Of a stretch of DNA of 64,000 nucleotides, positions 48,365 to 55,927 are shown in pieces (within the stretch, counting starts at the first letter, position 1; every line of letters starts with the position of its first letter). The stretch is from Nitrosomonadales bacterium. Lineage in GTDB: Bacteria; Pseudomonadota; Gammaproteobacteria; Burkholderiales; Gallionellaceae. The notes beneath the pieces were generated by a model. It was not told the origin of the DNA, did not search any database, and saw nothing but the letters and a program-made list of their open reading frames with translations. The stretch lies in NCBI GenBank assembly GCA_016199835.1, contig JACQFX010000027.1, forward strand, positions 57,320-121,319, given 5' to 3'. Made by a program: the position numbers and the translations under genes.

Positions 48365-49117
48365 CTAGCTTGACCCGGTTTCATTCAGCGTATCAAGTAA
48401 GGATAGAAGCGCGTCAGAAATATCCTGAATAAAAATCCTGTTGAGAGGTTTGTTTATTTTTCTCTCCTCACTTATCAAGAGGTTTCTAAATTGGGAAAGA
48501 TGATGATTAGCGTACAGCGTTATTTTATCTTCTGATGCGAGACAGTCGAGTGCCTGTTCAATAAGAGCTTCCGACCATTTTGTGATTTCAAAAATTCGCC
48601 TTCTAATTATTGGCCCTACTTCGATAACTTCGTCAATCCTAGTGGGAGTACCAATAGATGAAAGCCAAGAACGTACATCATCAGAACAATGTTGAAGATC
48701 AAATTCTAGTTTCCGATCGTCACTACACATAAAAATGATCTTGGTGTCTTCTTGATACTGAGTAACAAATCTCTGCCCACCATTACCATCTCTATCAAAC
48801 CTCCTAGCCTTTTCCCAAAGGCTCTCATTGTTTCTGATTGCTTTCTTTGTTTTGACGATTTCGTCCTTAGTTTTATTGTTATGACGGAGCTTGGCATCCT
48901 CAAAGGAAATCCTCCGATGTATGGCAGTGACGTGAATAATAGCTTCAGTAGAAATGAACTCATTTCGCCTGTTCCTTATTCCTTGGCGTAAATCACTTAT
49001 CTTCTCATTTACTCGCTCGTATGCACCATCCACGCTTATTGCTGCCGCATAAGACTTTCGAAAAATTCGAGATACTGCGCGCATAGCAAAATTTTTATTA
49101 TCCAAATTAGTCGTCAT
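48365..49117 (-). CDS. Hypothetical protein, AT-rich insertion between ybbA and ybbP
   Basis: A 250-residue protein of no family I recognise. It is soluble and highly charged, rich in Arg, Lys, Asp and Asn, with mostly helical patterns (for example AYERVNEKISDLRQGIRNRR) and no membrane segment or signal peptide. The ATG at 49117 has a strong GGAGGAG site. The gene is visibly richer in A and T than everything around it and uses AT-rich codons, suggesting recent acquisition. It splits the normally adjacent ybbA and ybbP. A role in defence or in the adjoining element is speculation. Confidence 0.65.
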   Translation of the reverse strand: MTTNLDNKNFAMRAVSRIFRKSYAAAISVDGAYERVNEKISDLRQGIRNRRNEFISTEAIIHVTAIHRRISFEDAKLRHNNKTKDEIVKTKKAIRNNESLWEKARRFDRDGNGGQRFVTQYQEDTKIIFMCSDDRKLEFDLQHCSDDVRSWLSSIGTPTRIDEVIEVGPIIRRRIFEITKWSEALIEQALDCLASEDKITLYANHHLSQFRNLLISEERKINKPLNRIFIQDISDALLSLLDTLNETGSS

Positions 49118-49184
49118 TACGCTCCTCCAGTGCAATGCTCGGTTTCATAAGTTTTGTTAAGCTCCTACAAGGCAATCCACAACA

Positions 49185-49862
49185 TCACATCACCCGCCCC
49201 GCCGCCAGATGTAACTGCCTGCCGCACCGCCGCGCCAGCGCTTCATCATGTGTAACCAGTATCAGTGTCGTACCCTGCGCGCGGTTGAGTTCCAGCATCA
49301 AGTCTATGATCTGCGCGCCGGTGGCAGCGTCGAGATTTCCGGTCGGTTCGTCGGCAAATAATATTTTCGGTTGGGCGACGAAGGCGCGCGCGATGGCGAC
49401 GCGCTGCTGTTCGCCGCCGGAAAGGTGTTTGGGCAGGTGCGTCGTGCGCTGAGCGAGGCCCACGCGCTGCAAGGCTTCCGTGGCGCGCTCCCGCGCGTCG
49501 GATGCGCCGTGCAGTTCCAGCGGCAGCATGACATTTTCCAGCGCGGTCAACGCGGGCAGCAACTGGAAGGACTGGAACACGAAACCTGCTAGACGTCCGC
49601 GCAGGCGCGCGCGACCGTCTTCGTCGAAAGAAAATATATCCACGCCGTCGAGATATACCGTGCCGCTGCTGGGCGCGTCGAGGCCTGCCAGCAATCCCAG
49701 TAACGTGGATTTGCCGGAGCCGGACGCACCGAGAATGGCCAGGCTGTCGCCTGCTTCCACGGAAAAATTGACCTCGTGCAGGATGACCAGCGGCTGTCCG
49801 CCCCCGCCCCTGGATAATGTCTCCACTTGCTTGCTGAGGTTCTCTGCCCGCACAATGTTCAT
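49185..49862 (-). CDS. ybbA: YbbA-like ABC transporter ATP-binding protein (LolD family)
   Basis: A 225-residue ATPase of the LolD/MacB type: Walker A GASGSGKST, Q-loop, signature LSGGEQQRVAIARA, Walker B ILFADEPTGNLD and the H-loop VTHDEAL. It is the partner of the YbbP permease, though here the two genes are separated by about 1.4 kb of inserted DNA. Its start codon lies 1 bp from the start codon of the divergent tesA gene, as in the conserved tesA/ybbAP arrangement. Confidence 0.93.
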   Translation of the reverse strand: MNIVRAENLSKQVETLSRGGGGQPLVILHEVNFSVEAGDSLAILGASGSGKSTLLGLLAGLDAPSSGTVYLDGVDIFSFDEDGRARLRGRLAGFVFQSFQLLPALTALENVMLPLELHGASDARERATEALQRVGLAQRTTHLPKHLSGGEQQRVAIARAFVAQPKILFADEPTGNLDAATGAQIIDLMLELNRAQGTTLILVTHDEALARRCGRQLHLAAGRVM

Positions 49863-49863
49863 T

Positions 49864-50472
49864 ATGAAATTTTCCGCTTTCCTTCGTTCGGTTCTGTTGT
49901 GCCTCTGCCTGTTGCCCGGCATCAGCGCCGCGCAACAAACCATACTCGTGTTCGGCGATAGTTTATCAGCGGCTTATGGTATCCCGCGCGAATCGGGTTG
50001 GGTGAACCTGTTGCAGCAAGAGTTGCAGCGCTCGCACCCGCAATATCGGGTAATCAATGCCAGCATCACCGGCGAGACCAGCACGGGCGGACTGCGGCGT
50101 TTACCGGCAGTGCTGAACCAGCATAAACCCGGCATCATCATTATCGAACTCGGCGCGAACGACGGGCTGCGTGGCGCGCCGGTCAAGGACATCGCAGCCA
50201 ATATCTCCGCACTCATCGAACAGTCACACAAGGCCGGCGCCAAGGTTCTGCTGCTGGGCATGCAACTGCCACCCAATTACGGCGCGAGCTATACCGTTCC
50301 CTTCAAGGCGCTGTATCCGAAACTGGCGCGAAAATACCATGTGACACTCGTTCCATTTTTATTGGAAGGCATCACACCGGAACAGTTTCAGGCTGATAAC
50401 CTGCATCCTGTCGCACAAGGGCAGCCGCGCATAATGCGGAACGTGATGCAGAAATTGCAGCCGCTGCTGTAG
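49864..50472 (+). CDS. tesA: GDSL esterase TesA-like (thioesterase I / lysophospholipase)
   Basis: A 202-residue periplasmic SGNH hydrolase with a signal peptide ending at ISAAQ. Block I is FGDSLSAAYG (nucleophile Ser), block III is GANDGLRG, and block V is DNLHPVAQG with the catalytic Asp and His. E. coli TesA hydrolyses acyl-CoA, lysophospholipids and esters. It is divergent from ybbA with a 1-bp gap, so each promoter must lie in the other gene. It converges on the acyltransferase gene, 6 bp away. Confidence 0.93.
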   Translation: MKFSAFLRSVLLCLCLLPGISAAQQTILVFGDSLSAAYGIPRESGWVNLLQQELQRSHPQYRVINASITGETSTGGLRRLPAVLNQHKPGIIIIELGANDGLRGAPVKDIAANISALIEQSHKAGAKVLLLGMQLPPNYGASYTVPFKALYPKLARKYHVTLVPFLLEGITPEQFQADNLHPVAQGQPRIMRNVMQKLQPLL

Positions 50473-50478
50473 GCCGTT

Positions 50479-51564
50479 TCAGCTTTTCCCGGCGGCTGCC
50501 TGCTGCCTGAACAGGCGGCGGATCAATTGTCCACCAGGTTTTTCCAGCCAGAAATACGAAGCGATTGATCCGGCGATCAGAAACAACATAAATAGCAGGA
50601 AATGTTGCCTCCAGTCGATATGGAATAACGGGGCGATCCATTGCTTGTAGAGTAAAGAGGCGGGCGCCTGCAATATGTACAGGGAGTAACTTGCCTCTCC
50701 CAGCAGTACCGGGAATTTCAGTGAAAGCCCCCGGGTAAGGAAGTTGTCGGACAGCGAAGTTGAAATAATCAGAGCCAGGAAGGCCGGAGCGTAGAAGCTG
50801 CCTCCCCACTCGATTTTCTCCCCGACCAAGGAAGAAATTATGTCCTCAAACTGGCGATGCAGCGCTATGAACGCGATGATAAAAACGAATGCTGCCAGTG
50901 CGGGAAGGGCAGAAATTCTCCATTGTTCCCGTTTCTCAAGAAACAGGCGTGCGCCGCCTATTCCCAGCATGAAACTGCACAAGTGCGACAGCGGAAAATA
51001 ATAGATCAGGTCATGCGACGGGGAAGGGAAACCGGCGTAAAACTTGCCGTTGAGCAGGAGCGCAAGGACGATCTGCGTGCCGCCCCACAGCAGCGCCGCC
51101 AGACCGAGAAATGATACGGGAGCCATTTTTTTCGCATGGCCGAGCAGGAACGGAAAGGACAAATAGAAGGACATTTCGATAGACAGCGACCAGGCCGGAA
51201 AATTGATGCTCATGGGGTAGGGCGGAAACCAGGCCTGGAGCAGCGTCAAGTTGAGCAGAATGGCCAGCGACGTAGTGCGCGGGGCGGACAGCATGAGGGC
51301 AATGGTCAGAAGCAGCGCTGCATAATAGGCCGGGCCTATTCTTGCCAGCCGGTTCGCCAAGTATGAGGTGGCGGAGAAGCCCGTCCTGGGAGCGTAGGTG
51401 ACGGTCATGACGAAGCCGGACAGCACGAAGAAAAACGTGACCATCTGGTTTGCCATGGTGAAGCTGACCAGAGTTCCGCCAAAGTGATGGACAACCACCA
51501 ACAGCGCCGCAACAAACCTGTAGCTGGTTAAAACCTCAATCCGCATTCCTCTGGTATCCGTCAT
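50479..51564 (-). CDS. Acyltransferase 3 family membrane protein
   Basis: A 361-residue integral membrane protein of the Acyltransferase_3 (OafA/NodX-type) family with about ten helices. It shows the SYRFVAALLVVVHHFGG start with the catalytic-type His, FFFVLSGFVMTVTY, the AWSLSIEMSFYLSFPFL block, and the LGEASYSLYILQAP block near the end. Such proteins put acetyl or other acyl groups on sugars at the membrane. It is the last gene of the D-arabinose-lipid operon, 8 bp after the flippase-like gene, so it may decorate the exported sugar. The ATG at 51564 is used; an open frame extends upstream inside the previous gene. Confidence 0.88.
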   Translation of the reverse strand: MTDTRGMRIEVLTSYRFVAALLVVVHHFGGTLVSFTMANQMVTFFFVLSGFVMTVTYAPRTGFSATSYLANRLARIGPAYYAALLLTIALMLSAPRTTSLAILLNLTLLQAWFPPYPMSINFPAWSLSIEMSFYLSFPFLLGHAKKMAPVSFLGLAALLWGGTQIVLALLLNGKFYAGFPSPSHDLIYYFPLSHLCSFMLGIGGARLFLEKREQWRISALPALAAFVFIIAFIALHRQFEDIISSLVGEKIEWGGSFYAPAFLALIISTSLSDNFLTRGLSLKFPVLLGEASYSLYILQAPASLLYKQWIAPLFHIDWRQHFLLFMLFLIAGSIASYFWLEKPGGQLIRRLFRQQAAAGKS

Positions 51565-51572
51565 GATGTCCG

Positions 51573-52532
51573 TCAGCGGCGCGCGCCAGCAGTGCGCGCC
51601 GGCAAGGTCAGCGCAAATATTCCCAGCCCAACCGCGAACCACAGCGTCGCCAGACGGATCAGCACGGTCGCGGCCACTGCCTGCGGTTGTGCGACGTTGT
51701 TCAGCATCAGCAGTGCGACCATGGTGGCTTCTGCGCCGCCCAGACCGCCGGGTAGGAAGCTGATGGCGCCGACCAGCATGGAGAAGGAGTAGATGAACAG
51801 CGCGACCTGTACCGGAATGCCGCTGCCCAGCACATGCATGATGTAGTAGAACGCCATGCCTTCCGCACCCCAGGCAATCAATCCGAGCGTGATGCCATAC
51901 AGCAGCATGGGCAGGCTGAAGCAGCGTCCGGAATGCAGCACGATGTCCAGGCTGGAGACGATGAGATGGGCCGGGCGCGCAGACAAGCGGTTTTGCACCA
52001 TGGCCCGGAGCGCCTGTAGCCAGCGGGTTTGCTGGAGCAGGAACAGGATAGCCAGGATCAGCACCGCCAGGATGATCACCATGGTCTGCGCCTGCGGGTA
52101 CACCCACAGGCCGACCGCGACCAGCAGCAACATGACGATGAGATTGGTGAAGTGTTCGGTAAAGAACGCCGCGAGGCTTTCCGGATAAGTAATGCCATGG
52201 TTCACCAGAAACACGCTGCGTATCGCCTCGCCCGCCTTGCCCGGCAATATGGTCAGGCCGAATCCGGCGATGTAGATGCGCAGGCTTTCCGGCGTATGCA
52301 CGCGATGGCCTAGCAGCGCGAGATATTTCTGCCAGCGCATGAAGCGCACGCCGTAATTGACCAGCGACAGCGCGAGCGCGATGGCAGTGCCGACGAAACC
52401 CACGCGCACCAGCGCCGCCACCACTTCGCGCCAACCGCCCCACAGGGAAAAGCCCAGATAGCCGACCGCGCTCAGCAGCACGATCAGCAACAGCGCGCGA
52501 AAGCGCCAGCCGCTCAGAACGGCGTCCGTCAT
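51573..52532 (-). CDS. Flippase-like membrane protein (LPG synthase TM domain family)
   Basis: A 319-residue polytopic protein of the lysylphosphatidylglycerol-synthase-TM / UPF0104 family with about eight helices and no catalytic LPG-synthase domain. Typical stretches are VNYGVRFMRWQKYL, ILPGKAGEAIRSV and FLPGGLGGAEATMVALL. Family members are proposed to move lipid-linked substrates across membranes. Its start overlaps the ubiA-like stop by 4 nt. In this operon it is a candidate to flip decaprenyl-phosphoryl-arabinose to the periplasm; that is inference. Confidence 0.85.
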   Translation of the reverse strand: MTDAVLSGWRFRALLLIVLLSAVGYLGFSLWGGWREVVAALVRVGFVGTAIALALSLVNYGVRFMRWQKYLALLGHRVHTPESLRIYIAGFGLTILPGKAGEAIRSVFLVNHGITYPESLAAFFTEHFTNLIVMLLLVAVGLWVYPQAQTMVIILAVLILAILFLLQQTRWLQALRAMVQNRLSARPAHLIVSSLDIVLHSGRCFSLPMLLYGITLGLIAWGAEGMAFYYIMHVLGSGIPVQVALFIYSFSMLVGAISFLPGGLGGAEATMVALLMLNNVAQPQAVAATVLIRLATLWFAVGLGIFALTLPARTAGARR

Positions 52533-53401
52533 GCGATCAGCAAGACCGTCGTCACCAGCCAGACACCGACCACGATGAGCAGATGCGGGTCGCGCACCAG
52601 ATCATGCGCGGTATCGCCGCCCCGGTTCTGGTGGTGCAGCAGGTAGATGTAACGGAACACGCCGTACATCACGAAGGGCACGGTGTAGATCAGGTTGGGC
52701 GTGCCGTGGATGCGTATGGTGTCGGCATTCATGGTGTACAGGCTGTAGCTCATGATCAGCCCGGCTGCGGTCACGCCTATCATCTTGTCCAGCAACACCG
52801 GGCTGTAATGCTCCAGCACCTTGCGATGCGCGGCCTTGTCCTCGTTCAGCGCGATGATCTCCGCACGGCGCTTGGTAAAGCCCAGGAACAGCGTCACCAT
52901 CAGACCGCACAGCAGCAACCATTGCGAAGGCTGAATGCCGATGCCGAGCGTACCCGCAAGGATGCGCAGCATGAAACCTGTCGCGATGATGAACACATCC
53001 AGGATCACCACATGCTTGAGGCGCAGGGTGTAAGCGACGTTCATCGAGGCATAAGCGAGCAGGATTACGGCGACAACATTCGATGCGAATTTGCCCAACA
53101 CCAGACCCGTGACGCCCAACAATGCCGCGAGTACGACAGCCGCCGGCAACGATACCTTGCCTGCCGCCAGCGGGCGTTGGGATTTTTTGGGATGCAGCTT
53201 GTCCTGCTCCACATCCACGATGTCGTTAAACACATAGACAGCGCTGGACACCAGACAGAATGCCGCGCAAGCCATCAGTGCGCTGCTGACGAGGTTCGCG
53301 TCATGCCAGGCATGTCCAAACAGCAGTCCGGTGAATACGAAGGCATTCTTCACCCACTGGTGGGGGCGCATCAGGCGCAATAGTTCATTGAGTCTCATCA
53401 T
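52529..53401 (-). CDS. Decaprenyl-phosphate phosphoribosyltransferase (UbiA family)
   Basis: A 290-residue UbiA-superfamily membrane enzyme. The start LLRLMRPHQWVKNAFVFTGLLFG and the first Asp-rich motif NDIVDVEQDKLHPKKSQRPLAAG are those of DPPR synthase (Mycobacterium Rv3806c), which joins PRPP and decaprenyl phosphate. Eight to nine helices are seen. This is the committed step of decaprenyl-phosphoryl-arabinose synthesis. Both ends overlap neighbours by 4 nt, so the gene is translationally coupled on each side. Confidence 0.9.
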   Translation of the reverse strand: MMRLNELLRLMRPHQWVKNAFVFTGLLFGHAWHDANLVSSALMACAAFCLVSSAVYVFNDIVDVEQDKLHPKKSQRPLAAGKVSLPAAVVLAALLGVTGLVLGKFASNVVAVILLAYASMNVAYTLRLKHVVILDVFIIATGFMLRILAGTLGIGIQPSQWLLLCGLMVTLFLGFTKRRAEIIALNEDKAAHRKVLEHYSPVLLDKMIGVTAAGLIMSYSLYTMNADTIRIHGTPNLIYTVPFVMYGVFRYIYLLHHQNRGGDTAHDLVRDPHLLIVVGVWLVTTVLLIA

Positions 53402-54576
53402 GATTTGAATGGCCGCGAATTCAGGAAGTCTGCACGATAACCCCAGATGCCCGCGCCCGGTATTTCACTCCTTGTGTGCACCACGTTCCATGATAGTGAC
53501 AACAGCACCAGCAGGACAATCGAAATCTTGTTCAGCCGCGCGTCGGCATTTAATACGATCGCGCGGCTCAGTGCGCGGCCCGGCAGCGACAAAAATAATC
53601 CCATGACAAACACATGCGTCCATCTTCCATAATCCACCCCGAGAAAATAAAGCGGCGAGAGCAGTAACATCGCCAATGCCAGATTGAACAGAACCCTGCT
53701 CCTGTCAGTCTCGGACACGATGGGTCTCAACGCAAATATGAACAGGATGCCATACGCGAGCACTATCATAAAATGCATGAGAGCCATCTGGATGTATCCC
53801 GGGGACATGGTGAGATGGATGGCTTCTTCGGTGGAAGTCTTGAGATAGCAGATCGCGCCGTAGTCGAGTTTATTGCAAGCCGCAAGCAGGATGTTGGCAT
53901 AGGGCAGCCATGATTCAAGTATGCTCGTCACCTGCTGCAAGCTCCCCTTATTTGCCAGCACAGATCCCGCAACCAGCGCAATGATGGCTATGGGAACAAG
54001 GAGTTTTTTGTATGCGCATTTTCCATATACGGAAAGTTGCAGCAGCAGGATGGGGAAATAAAATAATGCGGATTCATGTATCAGGATCGCGCAGGACATA
54101 GCCGCAGCAAGCACGAAAAGGTAGAGCGCGCTCCCGACTTTTTCCGGACGGGTTTCAAGAATATAGCCGTTGAGCCCGAGCAGAAACAGAAAGAGCAGTT
54201 CCTTGCGGCCCAGGCCACCGGGATCATAGACCTCGAACAGGAAGGCGAGCGGCGAGATCAGGAAAAGCCAGCCGATAATATTTATGCTGGCTCTTAATTT
54301 CTGCAAGACCAGCAGAGTGATGCCGGCATAAAGCACCGCCTGTATCGCAAAAACCCATATCCAGGGACTTATGCCAACAAGCTGCGTGACCTGAAAAATG
54401 ATCTCGCCGACCAATCCCCTTCTGATGAATCCGCCCTGATAATTTATGAGCCAATCGCCGGCTATATAGGGATGGTAATGGCGATCTATGCCCAGCACGG
54501 TGTAGAGATCAACGCTGAGTACGAGAAACAGGAATAGCTTCGCGATATTCCCGGATTGTGCTGACAGCCGGTTCAT
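53398..54576 (-). CDS. Polytopic membrane protein of unknown function, candidate glycosyltransferase
   Basis: A 392-residue protein with about ten membrane helices. I do not recognise a named family. Before the first large helical block there is YIAGDWLINYQGGFIRRGLVGE, an Asp/Arg-containing loop predicted to face the periplasm, like the catalytic first loop of GT-C enzymes; a later loop has YDPGGLGRKE. It is sandwiched by 4-nt overlaps between the phosphatase and the phosphoribosyltransferase in the arabinose-lipid operon. Use of decaprenyl-phosphoryl-arabinose as donor is inferred from this position and topology alone. Confidence 0.7.
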   Translation of the reverse strand: MNRLSAQSGNIAKLFLFLVLSVDLYTVLGIDRHYHPYIAGDWLINYQGGFIRRGLVGEIIFQVTQLVGISPWIWVFAIQAVLYAGITLLVLQKLRASINIIGWLFLISPLAFLFEVYDPGGLGRKELLFLFLLGLNGYILETRPEKVGSALYLFVLAAAMSCAILIHESALFYFPILLLQLSVYGKCAYKKLLVPIAIIALVAGSVLANKGSLQQVTSILESWLPYANILLAACNKLDYGAICYLKTSTEEAIHLTMSPGYIQMALMHFMIVLAYGILFIFALRPIVSETDRSRVLFNLALAMLLLSPLYFLGVDYGRWTHVFVMGLFLSLPGRALSRAIVLNADARLNKISIVLLVLLSLSWNVVHTRSEIPGAGIWGYRADFLNSRPFKS

Positions 54577-55193
54577 CCCGGCATCTTTCGATACCAGGCA
54601 TGATCGGCATACGACAGCAATTCCCTGTCGCCCCGGCTGTCACCATAGGCATACAAAGTGTAGCCACTCCTGCTGCCCAACAAGGCTTCGAGTCGCCGCA
54701 CTTTCTCGGCGCCATAACAATTCGCCCCGGACAACTTTCCGGTGACCCGGTCATCCGGCTGCATTTCCAGTCGTGTCGCGAGCACATCGTCGAATCCCGC
54801 CTTGATCGCCCAGGGACGCACGTAGAGTTCCAGCGAGGCGCTGATCGCTACACAGCGATGTCCTTGCTGCTTATGCCACTCCAGACGTTGCAATGCTTCC
54901 TGCCGCAACAATCCCGGCAACACGAGTGCGGCGAAACGTTCGCCTGCCCGCTCCAGTTCATCCATCCCCATGCCTGCCAGACATCGCACAAACACACGCT
55001 CCTTGGCGCTGCCGTTGTCGAGTAGCCCCAGTCCGTAACGCACCAGCGTTGGCGACAGCAACAACGCCTGGCGTGCGACTTGCGCATCGCCAAACAGATA
55101 GCGCAGGAAAGGCAATAAAGTATCGCGGCGCGTGAGCGTGCCGTCGAAATCGAATGCGGCCACGCTGGGCTTGTGCGTTCCAGCCTCGCTCAC
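54573..55193 (-). CDS. HAD-family phosphatase, probable DPPR phosphatase
   Basis: A 206-residue HAD-IB hydrolase (SerB-like) with motif I DFDGTLT (residues 14-20), motif II in AISAS, the motif III Lys, and motif IV GDSRGDRELL. In the pathway it would remove the 5-phosphate from decaprenylphosphoryl-5-phosphoribose. Mycobacteria use a PAP2-type protein (Rv3807c) for this step, so this would be an alternative enzyme. It overlaps dprE2 and the next gene by 4 nt each. Confidence 0.82.
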   Translation of the reverse strand: MSEAGTHKPSVAAFDFDGTLTRRDTLLPFLRYLFGDAQVARQALLLSPTLVRYGLGLLDNGSAKERVFVRCLAGMGMDELERAGERFAALVLPGLLRQEALQRLEWHKQQGHRCVAISASLELYVRPWAIKAGFDDVLATRLEMQPDDRVTGKLSGANCYGAEKVRRLEALLGSRSGYTLYAYGDSRGDRELLSYADHAWYRKMPG

Positions 55194-55927
55194 AGCTTCA
55201 TCCGCTTGAAGATAGGCTCAGGGACATGTTTGATGATGAGCATGATGTAGCGCCAGAACCATGGCAGATAGACCACGTCTGCCTGCTTGCCCAGTGTGCG
55301 CACGATGCGCTCGCCGATGTCTTGCGGCGAGGCCACCAGAAACAATCCCGGCAAGCCATAGGTCATCGCGGTATCCACGAATCCCGGCTTGATGGTGATG
55401 ACGCGCACACCGCTGGCATACAAACGGTTGCGCAACCCTTGCAGATACAGGCTCAGCGCGCCTTTCGCGGCGCCATACACATAATTGCTCTGCCGGCCTC
55501 TATCCCCCGCCACCGAAGAAATGCCGATGATGAAACCGCGTTGCAGCGGCTCGAAATGATCGGCGCACAGGCTCAGGATGGAAGCCGCGCCCGTAAAATT
55601 GCTGGCGATGACTTTTGCCCCCACCTTGAAATCGCGCGCCGCCTGCTGGTCGCCGAGATAGCCGAAAGCCAGCACCACGCCGGAAAGATCCGGCATGTTT
55701 GCCAGCACGGACTGGAAGAATGCCGCATGAGTCTCGGTCGCTTCTGCATCGAACGCAGCGTAATGCACTTCGACGCCGTAGCGTATGCGCAAGTCTGAAG
55801 CGATACGCTGCAACTCATCGAGATCGCGCGAGGCAAGGTACAGCGCGGCTCCGCGCGCGGCAAAAGCCGCAGCGGTAGCACGTGCGATGGCGGAAGTCGC
55901 GCCGAGTATCAGTACCGCTTCACCCAT
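55190..55927 (-). CDS. dprE2: Decaprenylphosphoryl-2-keto-ribose reductase
   Basis: A 245-residue short-chain dehydrogenase with the N-terminal nucleotide motif LGATSAIARATA, ISSVAG, and the catalytic YxxxK (NYVYGAAKGAL). The C terminus (YLPWFWRYIMLIIKHVPEPIFKRM) matches that of DprE2 (Rv3791). It reduces the keto intermediate to decaprenylphosphoryl-D-arabinofuranose using NAD(P)H. Its start overlaps the dprE1 stop by 8 nt; the two proteins act as the epimerase pair. Confidence 0.92.
   Translation of the reverse strand: MGEAVLILGATSAIARATAAAFAARGAALYLASRDLDELQRIASDLRIRYGVEVHYAAFDAEATETHAAFFQSVLANMPDLSGVVLAFGYLGDQQAARDFKVGAKVIASNFTGAASILSLCADHFEPLQRGFIIGISSVAGDRGRQSNYVYGAAKGALSLYLQGLRNRLYASGVRVITIKPGFVDTAMTYGLPGLFLVASPQDIGERIVRTLGKQADVVYLPWFWRYIMLIIKHVPEPIFKRMKL

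Noticed and set aside
51565..52443. N-terminal extension of the acyltransferase frame
   Set aside because: It runs in another frame through the flippase-like gene; the ATG at 51564 gives the normal family start.
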